NCBI GenBank assembly: GCA_019244055.1
Contig: JAFATG010000289.1
Coordinates: forward strand, 1 to 57,088
DNA: 57,088 bases
Direction of reading: 5' to 3'
Origin: Acidobacteriaceae bacterium
GTDB taxonomy: Bacteria > Acidobacteriota > Terriglobia > Bryobacterales > Bryobacteraceae
Shown: piece after piece, positions 44,724 through 54,481 of the stretch
How positions within the stretch are numbered: the stretch's first letter is position 1
Layout of the letters: every line of letters begins with the position of its first letter
The notes under the pieces: generated by a model
Databases searched by the model: none
What the model was told of the DNA's origin: nothing
The model's input: only the letters and a program-made list of their open reading frames with translations
Made by a program: the position numbers and the translations under genes

Positions 44724-46015
44724 TGATTGCCTTCCCGGACAGGAGCAGGCGCTCGGCAGCCCATCAACACCGCGGCGCTCAGCAGTGATGGCAGAGTCAC
44801 CAGCCAGATGACCTCCGTGTACAGCTTGTGATCTGATAGGTATCCGATGATCGGAGAGATCACGGTTTGCAGAATTCCAAAGGCGCAGGTCAAGGCGGAG
44901 ATCGCTATTCCGGAGCGCGCCGGTCCATAGAGATCGATCGGCAGAGCATAGATGTTCACGCTTCCCGACAGCGCGAAGAAGAAGCTGATCGAGATCAGGG
45001 CCGTGGCCCAGCGCGCGTCGGGCGCCAGTGGAAGCAGCGAAGTAATCAGCGCTCCGAAGGCGCTGACCCAGATTGCTCGGCGCCGGGCGGCAACCGGTTC
45101 AACGGAGCGATTGATCCAGCGGAGCGAGAGCCAGCCGCCAAAAAATCCGCCGGCGTTCGAGACTAAAGGCGGGATCCACACATAACTCGCGGTTTGGCGC
45201 AGAGTGAGGTGTTGCACTCCGGTGAGATAGAGCGTTGTCCAGTTCGACCAAAGCGAATAACTGCCCATCCACAATACGTTCGCTATCACCAGCAGAATGA
45301 GATTGCTTTCGCGAAGGATTGCAAAGTGCGAGCGCTTGTCTCCGGGTTGCACGAATTCTTCCGCTGCATATCGCGGCTTGATTTTCCGGCTCACCACGAG
45401 CCAGAGCGGAATCCACAAGAAACCGAAGCAGCCCGTAACGAGAAACGGCACGCGCCAGCCCCGAGTCAGGGCCAGACCGATAAAGAGCGGCGCAATCGCG
45501 GCCCCAAGACTTAAACCGATCTGGTTCACAGCAGCTCCCAAGGCTCGCTCTCCAGGTTTCAAATAGAGACCGTTCACTTTGCCGAAAGCGGGCACGCCCG
45601 CGGATTCTCCGATGCCCAGTGCCGCCCGGCAAACCGCCAGCCCTCCGAATCCGCGCACTAGACCCGTTCCCACGGCCGCAGTCGACCACCAACTCACTGC
45701 CCAAGAAATCCCGCGATTTACTCCGAAACGGTCTAGAATCCATCCGGCAAAGACTGTGCTGGCGGCGTAAGTGATCGAAAACACCGAGATCAGCAGGCCG
45801 AAACGCGTCTGATTAAAACCCAGACTCGCCATAATTAAAGGAGCGAGCGTGTTCAGCAGTAATCGGTCTAGATAATTCAGCGTGGACGAGAGTACGAACG
45901 CGCAAGCCGCAACCCAGCGAGAAGGAAAAAGCGAGGAGAGAGATGGCAGTAAACGATGATGGGGAATTTGGACGGCGGCAGTTTCTAAATTCGGCTGGAT
46001 CGGTCGCTGCTGCAT
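44720..46015 (-). CDS. MFS transporter
   Basis: Twelve-helix permease of 431 residues from the ATG at 46015. Helix 1 [20 protein letters not shown] is followed by the loop 2-3 region [12 protein letters not shown] and a [15 protein letters not shown] block, the pattern of the anion:cation symporter (hexuronate/phthalate) subfamily. A second half begins near residue 225 ([20 protein letters not shown]). No other start codon fits before helix 1, so it must overlap the divergent peptidase gene by 73 bp. It probably takes up an organic acid or sugar acid; the substrate is unknown. Confidence 0.88.
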   Translation of the reverse strand: MQQRPIQPNLETAAVQIPHHRLLPSLSSLFPSRWVAACAFVLSSTLNYLDRLLLNTLAPLIMASLGFNQTRFGLLISVFSITYAASTVFAGWILDRFGVNRGISWAVSWWSTAAVGTGLVRGFGGLAVCRAALGIGESAGVPAFGKVNGLYLKPGERALGAAVNQIGLSLGAAIAPLFIGLALTRGWRVPFLVTGCFGFLWIPLWLVVSRKIKPRYAAEEFVQPGDKRSHFAILRESNLILLVIANVLWMGSYSLWSNWTTLYLTGVQHLTLRQTASYVWIPPLVSNAGGFFGGWLSLRWINRSVEPVAARRRAIWVSAFGALITSLLPLAPDARWATALISISFFFALSGSVNIYALPIDLYGPARSGIAISALTCAFGILQTVISPIIGYLSDHKLYTEVIWLVTLPSLLSAAVLMGCRAPAPVREGNH

Positions 46016-47064
46016 CGGTCGCGGCCTCGGCGAGCCTTCTCGGCCGAGACTACACACACGATGATCGCAGTTGGGAACTCTCGCCCGGTAGCATTCTTGA
46101 TGTCGGCGATCTCCGCGTGGGCCACTTCACCGATGTCCGCAGACCGACAGGTTGCACTGTGATCCTTTTCGACCAAGGCGGCGCTGTGGCCAGCGTCGAT
46201 GTTCGCGGTTCCGCTCCGGGCACTCGCGAAACCGACCTGCTTAATCCCGTCAATACCGTGCAGAAGGTGAATGCGATTCTCCTGTCGGGTGGGAGCGCCT
46301 TCGGCCTGGATGCGGCGACTGGCGTGATGCGCTATGTCGAAGAGAAGGGACAGGGCTATCGTTTAGGACCGCTTGTTGTGCCTATCGTTCCCGCTGCGAT
46401 TCTGTTTGATCTGAATATCGGTGATGCGAAGATTCGTCCTAACGCTGATGCTGGCTACGCTGCATGCCAGAATGCTTCACACCAGTCGATCGAGCAGGGC
46501 AATGTCGGGGCGGGTGCGGGTGCGACGGTCGGCAAACTCTTCGGCCTGAAGTGTGCGATGAAGTCCGGCATCGGAACGGCAAGCCTGCGAGTTGGCGGAT
46601 CCGGTTTGATCGTCGGCGCAATCGTTGCCGTGAATGCGGTAGGAGATGTGAGCCATTATGAGAGCGGCAAGCTCTTAGCCGGAGCGCGCACTCAAGATGG
46701 AAGCCGGCTGCGCAATAGCATGCGCGAGATTCTCGAAGGATCATCGCAGTCCGCCGAAGAGCGCCCGGGTGCCAACACTACTATCGGCGTGGTGACCACC
46801 AATGCTGACCTGACGAAAACAGAACTGGCGAAGGTAGCGCGGATGGCACACGACGGGTTAGCGCGAACGATCAATCCTGTTCACACCGCGGCGGATGGCG
46901 ACACGATCTTTGCCGCGGCAACGGGATCGATGAACGTGCGTAGTGATATTTCGGTCATCGGCTCGGTGGCCGCTGAGGCGGTCGCTCGTGCCATCAACAA
47001 CGCCGTTCTGGCCGCGACCGGTATTCCCGGCTATCCGGCCTGCCGCGATTTGCCGCGCGTTTAG
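45943..47064 (+). CDS. P1-family peptidase (DmpA/BapA-like), Tat-exported
   Basis: N-terminal-nucleophile aminopeptidase of 373 residues. A twin-Arg leader ([20 protein letters not shown]) shows export in the folded state. The family core is PTGCTVILFDQGGAVASVDV, LLSGGSAFGLDAATGVMRYV and GNVGAGAGATVGKLFGLK. The autocatalytic cleavage site lies in RPGANTTIGVVTTNADLTK, where Thr after Asn would become the nucleophile of the small subunit. Such enzymes remove N-terminal D- or beta-amino acids or act on short peptides. It is divergent from the MFS gene with overlapping 5' ends. Confidence 0.93.
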   Translation: MAVNDDGEFGRRQFLNSAGSVAAASVAASASLLGRDYTHDDRSWELSPGSILDVGDLRVGHFTDVRRPTGCTVILFDQGGAVASVDVRGSAPGTRETDLLNPVNTVQKVNAILLSGGSAFGLDAATGVMRYVEEKGQGYRLGPLVVPIVPAAILFDLNIGDAKIRPNADAGYAACQNASHQSIEQGNVGAGAGATVGKLFGLKCAMKSGIGTASLRVGGSGLIVGAIVAVNAVGDVSHYESGKLLAGARTQDGSRLRNSMREILEGSSQSAEERPGANTTIGVVTTNADLTKTELAKVARMAHDGLARTINPVHTAADGDTIFAAATGSMNVRSDISVIGSVAAEAVARAINNAVLAATGIPGYPACRDLPRV

Positions 47065-47085
47065 AGGACCCATGGCAACACCTGC

Positions 47086-48924
47086 TCACTGCCACCGTAC
47101 GCTGCGCGCCTGAAACCCCTCCGGCTCAATCTGGACCGTTTCCTGATGCCGACCCAAACCGTTCGATACAACGAGGCTGTGTGGCCCCGCATTCAGGTGA
47201 ATAGTTATGGGCGTTTGCCCGTAGTTCCTGCCGTCCACCGTGACGCTCGAGCCGCTTGGCATCGAGGTGACAACCAGAACGCCCTGGCCCTTCGTCAGCG
47301 GAATATAAATACTATTCGTTTCTGGAATCGTGAAGATGCGGCGGGCTATGGCGAAGCCATCCAGTTGCGCAACAAGCGTATGCCGGCCGTTGGGCAAAGA
47401 AAGCGTGCATGGGGTGGAGCACGTTTCGGCTCCTCCGTCCACAACCATCTTTGCGCCGGGCGGCTCGCTGAGCAATTCGATATCGGCTAGTCCGCCGACG
47501 GAAGGCGCCCCCGCTTCCGGACCCGGTGCCTGCGTATGAGCCGGACTCGGGGGGCGGACTTTTTCCAGCGGCGCAGGAGCTGCGCTCGGCTCCGTTTGCG
47601 TGGGCGCGTGCTCCGCTGTGTCGGCGTTTGCCGGAGCTTTAGCGGGCGGCTTCGCTGCATTCGCTGTTTGCGTATTGGCCGTAGCAGTTGACTTCGCTGT
47701 ACTCGCTGTTTGTGTCATATCGGTAGGAGGCGGCGGAACTGTCGGCCCGGAGTCTCCGTCCAGGACCTGCACGGGCACGTTCGGTCCTGAATTCATCCGT
47801 ACGATAAACAAAATGGCGCCGAGCACTGCTACGCAGAGGGCGAGAATGAGCGCCAGTTTTTTTCCTGCTGAACTTTCTCGAACTTCTCGCGTGGCCTCGC
47901 CGGGGTTACGGACCAACGGGCGGGTGGCAATGCCGTTACTGACGCTGCCCGGCGCCGGGACAACGATTCGCGTCGGATGCACACGAGCCGCCTCGCCTGA
48001 TGCGCCCTGCATAATGACCGTCGCGGACATGTTCTGCGGAGGCGCAAAGACGGGCATTAAACCCGCGGAAGTACCCGGTCTCCAGGCCGAGCATTCTCCC
48101 AGAGCTATTAGGAGCGCGCCGACGAACCTGCCGCAAGATTCAAATCGGTTTTCCGGCTGCTTCGCGAGAACGCGCCGCATCACTTTGCCCACCGTCTCGC
48201 TCAAAGCGGCATTCGCATGTTCGACCGGCTTCGGCTCCTGCTGACCAATTGCGTAGAACAGCCCAGTCAGGTTTTCGGCGAAAAACGGCTTACTGCCGCA
48301 CAGGATTTCGTAAACGATCACGCCGAGCGAGAATTGATCCGAGGCTCCGGTAACGGGCAGACCCTGAATCTGCTCGGGCGACATGTAGTTCGGAGTGCCG
48401 GTCATCGCGCCGGTCTGTGTAATCTCGTGCGAGAGCAGCTTGGCTACACCAAAATCCGTTATCTTGGCGCTGCGGTCGGCGCCCTGCCCCGCTTCAGAAA
48501 TCAGGATGTTTGCAGGCTTGATGTCGCGATGGATGATGCCCTTCTGGTGCGCATAATCGAGCGCATCAGCCACTTGCCGCAAGAAACGGAGAAGCTCGCC
48601 CGAGTCGGGCGCTTGCACTGACCGCAGAACGCTGTCGAGTGAAGAGCCGTGTACGTACTCCATCACGATGTACGCCGTCCCCTCCAGGTCGAGAACATCG
48701 TAGACTGTAACGATATTCGGATGCGAGAGCATTCCGGCGGAGTGGCTCTCGCTGAGTACTTTGTTCCGGATCCGAATTCGCTCTTCAGGATCGGACACCT
48801 CGCCCACGCGGATGGCCTTAATTGCCACCGTGCGGCCAATTGCGGGGTCGCGGGCTTTGTAAACGATACCCGAAGCGCCTCGGCCAACCTCTTTTTCAAT
48901 CTGATAGCGGCCGACCTGCTCCAC
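47086..48924 (-). CDS. Membrane Ser/Thr protein kinase with PEGA repeats
   Basis: Protein of 612 residues, GTG start. The kinase domain spans about 7-265: EVGRGASGIVYKARD (Gly loop), VAIKAIR (Lys), HRDIKPANILI (catalytic Asp) and DFGVAK, with APE-like MSPEQI. A membrane helix lies at about 355-375 (LALILALCVAVLGAILFIVR). Outside come an Ala/Thr/Pro-rich linker (to about 470) and two PEGA domains (IELLSEPPGAKMVVDGG and VVTSMPSGSSVTVDGRNYG), beta-sheet modules that may touch the cell wall or envelope. It is convergent with the P1 peptidase and divergent from guaB. Confidence 0.95.
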   Translation of the reverse strand: MEQVGRYQIEKEVGRGASGIVYKARDPAIGRTVAIKAIRVGEVSDPEERIRIRNKVLSESHSAGMLSHPNIVTVYDVLDLEGTAYIVMEYVHGSSLDSVLRSVQAPDSGELLRFLRQVADALDYAHQKGIIHRDIKPANILISEAGQGADRSAKITDFGVAKLLSHEITQTGAMTGTPNYMSPEQIQGLPVTGASDQFSLGVIVYEILCGSKPFFAENLTGLFYAIGQQEPKPVEHANAALSETVGKVMRRVLAKQPENRFESCGRFVGALLIALGECSAWRPGTSAGLMPVFAPPQNMSATVIMQGASGEAARVHPTRIVVPAPGSVSNGIATRPLVRNPGEATREVRESSAGKKLALILALCVAVLGAILFIVRMNSGPNVPVQVLDGDSGPTVPPPPTDMTQTASTAKSTATANTQTANAAKPPAKAPANADTAEHAPTQTEPSAAPAPLEKVRPPSPAHTQAPGPEAGAPSVGGLADIELLSEPPGAKMVVDGGAETCSTPCTLSLPNGRHTLVAQLDGFAIARRIFTIPETNSIYIPLTKGQGVLVVTSMPSGSSVTVDGRNYGQTPITIHLNAGPHSLVVSNGLGRHQETVQIEPEGFQARSVRWQ

Positions 48925-49007
48925 TGATGCCAGTATAGATGGCGCAAAATCTGAGCGTAAGTATTTAAAAACACAAGCCTGATAGCGCGAAATACGCCTC
49001 TTGTTAG

Positions 49008-50477
<1,470 letters not shown>

Positions 50478-50490
50478 TTCTCAGATCCTC

Positions 50491-51120
50491 CTAGTCGTGC
50501 CGGAGCGCGAGCATCCGATTGATTCGAGACGCCTTGCGGGCGGGCACGTAGGCCGCGGGTGCCAGAACCTCGCGCAGCACCATCCAGATTACAGCACGGC
50601 GCTGCGCACCGAGCGCCATTCGAATCCCGATCTCGCCGGTGCGGCGACCGACGGTATAGGACATCGTGTCGTACAGGCCGACGCAGGCGATCGTCAACGC
50701 CAGTATCGCGAACGCAGAGCACAGATCGGCAAAGGTGATCTCCTGGTGCATTTCGTTCGCAATCTCCGTCTTCTGGGTTCTTACGTCGGAGACAGGAACG
50801 CGCGGGTCCGCCTGGCGAACGATCTCGCGCACTGAATTGACATAACTAAACGGATTGCCCGCCGTACGCAGCGCGTACACCATTTCGTGAGGTTCCGGGT
50901 AGCCTTGATCGTACGGGATGTACACAACCGGCGGGATGACCTCCTTCAACCCGCCATGGCGGGCGTCTTTGGCTATACCAACAATTTCCATGTCGCGCCT
51001 GGGGCGGAGCTTATCATCCGACAAAATGAGATGGCGCCCCAAGGGATTCTGGCCGGCCAAATTGGCCTTGGCGAACCGTTCGTTGATGACGGCGACATCT
51101 TGTGAACCGGACCGGTCGCG
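50491..51120 (-). pseudogene. ADOP permease fragment, C-terminal half, inverted
   Basis: The readable piece begins abruptly inside an extracytoplasmic domain (DRSGSQDVAVINERFAKANL, AGQNPLGRHLILSDDK), continues through PPVVYIPYDQGYPEPHEMVY and a membrane helix (CSAFAILALTIACVGLYDTM) to GEIGIRMALGAQRRAVIWMV, then skips the last two helices and ends with VPARKASRINRMLALRHD and a stop at 50491. It lacks any start or N-terminal half and has an internal deletion. It lies head-to-head with another ADOP piece. Confidence 0.8.
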
Positions 51121-51956
51121 CGGCTGATTGAAGGCTTCGTGCGCCTCAAGCCGGGCGTCACGCCCGATCAGGCCCAGGCGGAAATTTCGGCCGTAGCGAA
51201 GCGGCTGGAGTCAGATTATCCAGCAACGAACCGCGGACGCGGCATCCGGCTTTATCCGTTATGGAGAGCTCCCTTCAACAACGCGCGCACTCTGCTCCCG
51301 ACGCTCAGTATCGCTCTCGGAGTGGCCGTCGTTCTGCTCCTCATTGTCTGCGCAAATGTCAGCAATCTGCTCCTCGTCAAAGCTTTCGGGCGGCGACATG
51401 AAATAACGCTTCGTCTGGCCGTCGGCGCTGGGCGCGGGCGGCTGTTGAGGCAGCTTGTCACGGAGGGTTTGGTCTTGTCGAGCATCGCTGCCTCCACGAG
51501 CCTGGTCCTTGCTTACTGGTGCCGTAACCTGCTCGTGCTCTTACTCCCAAGGCGGAGTGGCACGGCGATGTTTTTACCCGGCGCAGTGGATTGGCGTGTG
51601 CTGGTGCTGAGCACCTTAGTGTGTCTGCTTGCGACCTTACTATTCGGGTTGGTTCCTGCCATTCACACCAGGAAGCTCGATCTCGCCTCCGCGTATGGCT
51701 CTCGGCGCTGACGCGCCAGATTTGCTGCGGTATGTGATGTCGCAGGGCCTTGCTCTAACGCTGCGTGTTGTCCTCGGCGCAGCGGCCGCGCTCGGATTGA
51801 CACGGCTACTGGGTTACCTGCTCTACAAGGTGAGCCCGCGCGACCCGGCCGCGTTCGCCTCGGTATTGGTCGTGATGATCATCGCGTCACTCGCAGCGCT
51901 TTCTACCCGCTTGGCGTGCAACGCGGACCGACCCGGTTCGGGCGTTGCGAAATTGA
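51121..51956 (+). pseudogene. ADOP permease fragments, middle and C-terminal, fused
   Basis: Starts inside the first extracytoplasmic domain (RLKPGVTPDQAQAEISAVAK), passes the central helices (LSIALGVAVVLLLIVCANVS, then GLVPAIHTRKLDLAS), and near 51690 is joined out of frame to an end piece (RMALGADAPDLLRYVMSQGL, LYKVSPRDPAAFASVLVVMI). One more shift near 51900 gives FLPAWRATRTDPVRALRN and a stop at 51954-51956, the normal C-terminus of the family. About 400 residues between the pieces are missing. It may come from the same ancestral gene as the inverted piece beside it. Confidence 0.82.
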
Positions 51957-52015
51957 TTCCAGTTCAGTTCCAACACGCTCCGCTCTCGCCGAATCATCTG
52001 TTATGATTCAGGCGC

Positions 52016-52933
52016 ATGAGCGCGTACTCGATTGGCGTAGATCTGGGAGGCACCAATCTGCGCGTCGCTGCAGTCGATGAACAGGGGACCATCGTGGCTC
52101 GTGTCTCCGAGCCGGCTGTTTTCGACAGTGGCCCTGAGCGAGTTGTCGTGGACATCTGCAAGGTCATAAGAAGCATCCGTGAACGGAACGGCATGGAAGA
52201 ATTGCACGGCGTGGGAATCGGCGTGCCTGGATTCATCGATATGGAATCCGGCGTGGTCATCGGCTCAGCAAATCTCCCGGGCTTCGAAGGGTTTCCGGTC
52301 CGGGATCAGATTCAGAAGAATCTCGGCACGCGCATCATTTTAGAGAACGATGCAAACGCGGCTGCATTGGGCGAGATGTGGATGGGGGCGGGCAGGAACG
52401 TGAAAGACTTGATCCTGCTGACCCTCGGTACCGGAATCGGTGGCGGGATTGTGTTCAATGGAAAAATTCTGCATGGGTTCCGCGGGATGGCCGGTGAATT
52501 CGGGCACATGACGGTTTTTCCGGATGGCAATCCCTGCGGTTGCGGTAACTATGGTTGCCTCGAAAAGCATGCTTCGGCGACCGCCATCGCCGCCATGGGA
52601 CGCATGATGCACTTCGGCCGGGACACCACCTCGGCAAAGGTCTTCGATTTGGCCGTGCAAGGCAACCCCCGGGCCAAGATGGTGTTTGAAGCGATGGGGC
52701 GAGCGCTGGGCATCGCGCTGGCAAGCCTCATCAATATCTTCAACTTCCCGTTGTATCTAATTAGCGGTGGGCCACTTCCCGCGTGGGACTTTTTCGCACC
52801 AGCGATGATGATCGAAGTAAAGAAACGGGCATTCACCTTCGAGCGTACGGGGGCGAAGATCGAGAAGGCGTTGCTCGGCGCCGATGCGGGTTTGTACGGC
52901 GCAGCCTACCTGCCCTTCCAACAGAGCACGTAG
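52016..52933 (+). CDS. ROK-family sugar kinase (glucokinase-like)
   Basis: Protein of 305 residues that phosphorylates glucose or a related hexose with ATP. IGVDLGGTNLRVAAVDEQG forms the phosphate-1 loop, ENDANAAALGEMWMGAGR carries the catalytic Asp in IILENDANAA, LTLGTGIGGGIVFNG is the phosphate-2 loop, and GEFGHMTVFPDGNPCGCG continues with NYGCLEKHAS, the CxCGxxGCxE zinc site of ROK enzymes. There is no DNA-binding domain, so it is an enzyme, not a repressor. It is followed 48 bp later by a xylulokinase. Confidence 0.94.
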   Translation: MSAYSIGVDLGGTNLRVAAVDEQGTIVARVSEPAVFDSGPERVVVDICKVIRSIRERNGMEELHGVGIGVPGFIDMESGVVIGSANLPGFEGFPVRDQIQKNLGTRIILENDANAAALGEMWMGAGRNVKDLILLTLGTGIGGGIVFNGKILHGFRGMAGEFGHMTVFPDGNPCGCGNYGCLEKHASATAIAAMGRMMHFGRDTTSAKVFDLAVQGNPRAKMVFEAMGRALGIALASLINIFNFPLYLISGGPLPAWDFFAPAMMIEVKKRAFTFERTGAKIEKALLGADAGLYGAAYLPFQQST

Positions 52934-52981
52934 CGCGAGCGCTCGCGTTAACCTAAGTCTTCCGTTCGCGCTTTAGAAAAC

Positions 52982-54481
52982 ATGTATTGGCTCGGGATCG
53001 ATGTCGGCACGGGTGGCTCTCGTGCCTTGCTGGTGGATGCAAAAGGACGCGTTCAGCACTCCTTCGTCGCCGCCCATGAGGACATGCGCATGTTGCGGCC
53101 GCTATGGGCAGAGCAGGACCCTCGCGACTGGTGGCGCGCCTCGCAGCTGGCCATCAAGGGCGTACTGGCGCAAGCCCGCGTGGATGGAACCGTGATTCGC
53201 GGTATCGGCCTCACTGGGCAAATGCACGGTCTCGTCCTATTGGACGCGAACAACGAGGTGATACGTCCCGCCTTGATCTGGTGCGATCAGCGCAGCCAGG
53301 AGCAGGTCGACGCCATTAACGCGAAGCTCTCGCCGGAGATGGTAGTCAATTCCATCGCGAACCCGGTGCTCACCGGCTTTACTTTGCCGAAGCTCCTGTG
53401 GATTCGCGATCATGAGCCGCAGAGCTTTGATTCGCTGCGGAAGATTTTGCTTCCGAAAGATTATCTCCGCTTCAAGTTGACAGGCGAATTTGCAACCGAT
53501 GTTTCGGACGCCAGCGGAACCGCACTGTTCGATGTGGCGCATCGACGGTGGTCGAGCGAGATGATCAACGGCTTGGGGCTGGACGGGGGTTTGCTGCCGC
53601 AAACCTTCGAGTCACCCGAAATTACCGGCAAGGTTTCGCCTGACGCAGCGGCGGTTACAGGCTTGGCGCCCGGAACGCCCGTTGTTGCTGGAGCTGGAGA
53701 TCAGGCAGCGAGCGCCATCGGGAACGGAATCGTTGAGCCTGGGGCGGTCTCTTGCACCATTGGCACATCGGGTGTTGTTTTCGCCTTCCTTGAGAAGCCA
53801 GCTTACGATCCTGCCGGACGCGCGCATACTTTCTGCCACGCAATCCCGGGCGCCTGGCACGTTATGGGAGTTACGCAAGGTGCTGGCCTAAGTCTGCAAT
53901 GGTTCAGAAATCGATTCGCTCCCGGCGTTACGTACGATGAGCTAACGGCAGATGCGACGCGATCACCTGCCGGCGCTCAGGGTGTCTTCTGGCTCCCTTA
54001 CTTGATGGGAGAACGTACTCCGCACCTGGACGCGAACGCCCGCGGAGCGTGGATCGGATTGACTGCTAAACACCAGCGGTCAGACTTGGTCCGCGCCATT
54101 CTGGAGGGGGTCTGCTACAGCCAGAAAGACGGGATGGAGATTATCGCGGGTCTGGGCGCGCGGCCCTCTCGCGTGAGGCTTTCCGGCGGCGGTGCAAAGA
54201 GCCCATTCTGGCATCAGTTATTCGCAGACATTTTCGATATGCGTGTGGCGACTCTGGCCACACAGGAAGGCTCGGCTTACGGCGCGGCGCTGTTGGCGAC
54301 GATCGGAACCGGAGAATACGGGAGCGCGGACCAAGTCTGCCGCGTGGCGCTGCAGGAGATCGAGCTGAAACATCCAGACCAAGCGTCCGCACGGCCTTAC
54401 CAAGAGCGATACAAAGTGTACCGAAGTCTCTATCCCGCTCTGAAGTTGGCGTTTCGAGCCATTGGCGACCTGGATGCCTGA
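52982..54481 (+). CDS. xylB: Xylulokinase
   Basis: FGGY-family kinase of 499 residues making D-xylulose 5-phosphate. WLGIDVGTGGSRALLVDAKG starts the protein, then GIGLTGQMHGLVLLDANNEV (substrate-contact block MHG), IWCDQRSQEQVDAIN, AGAGDQAASAIGNGIVEPGA with CTIGTSGVVFAF, WLPYLMGERTPHLDANARGA, and RLSGGGAKSPFWHQLFADIF near the C-terminus, as in XylB. The next gene, priA, starts within its last codons. Sugar entry or isomerase genes are not adjacent; the ROK kinase upstream suggests a small sugar-kinase cluster. Confidence 0.94.
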   Translation: MYWLGIDVGTGGSRALLVDAKGRVQHSFVAAHEDMRMLRPLWAEQDPRDWWRASQLAIKGVLAQARVDGTVIRGIGLTGQMHGLVLLDANNEVIRPALIWCDQRSQEQVDAINAKLSPEMVVNSIANPVLTGFTLPKLLWIRDHEPQSFDSLRKILLPKDYLRFKLTGEFATDVSDASGTALFDVAHRRWSSEMINGLGLDGGLLPQTFESPEITGKVSPDAAAVTGLAPGTPVVAGAGDQAASAIGNGIVEPGAVSCTIGTSGVVFAFLEKPAYDPAGRAHTFCHAIPGAWHVMGVTQGAGLSLQWFRNRFAPGVTYDELTADATRSPAGAQGVFWLPYLMGERTPHLDANARGAWIGLTAKHQRSDLVRAILEGVCYSQKDGMEIIAGLGARPSRVRLSGGGAKSPFWHQLFADIFDMRVATLATQEGSAYGAALLATIGTGEYGSADQVCRVALQEIELKHPDQASARPYQERYKVYRSLYPALKLAFRAIGDLDA

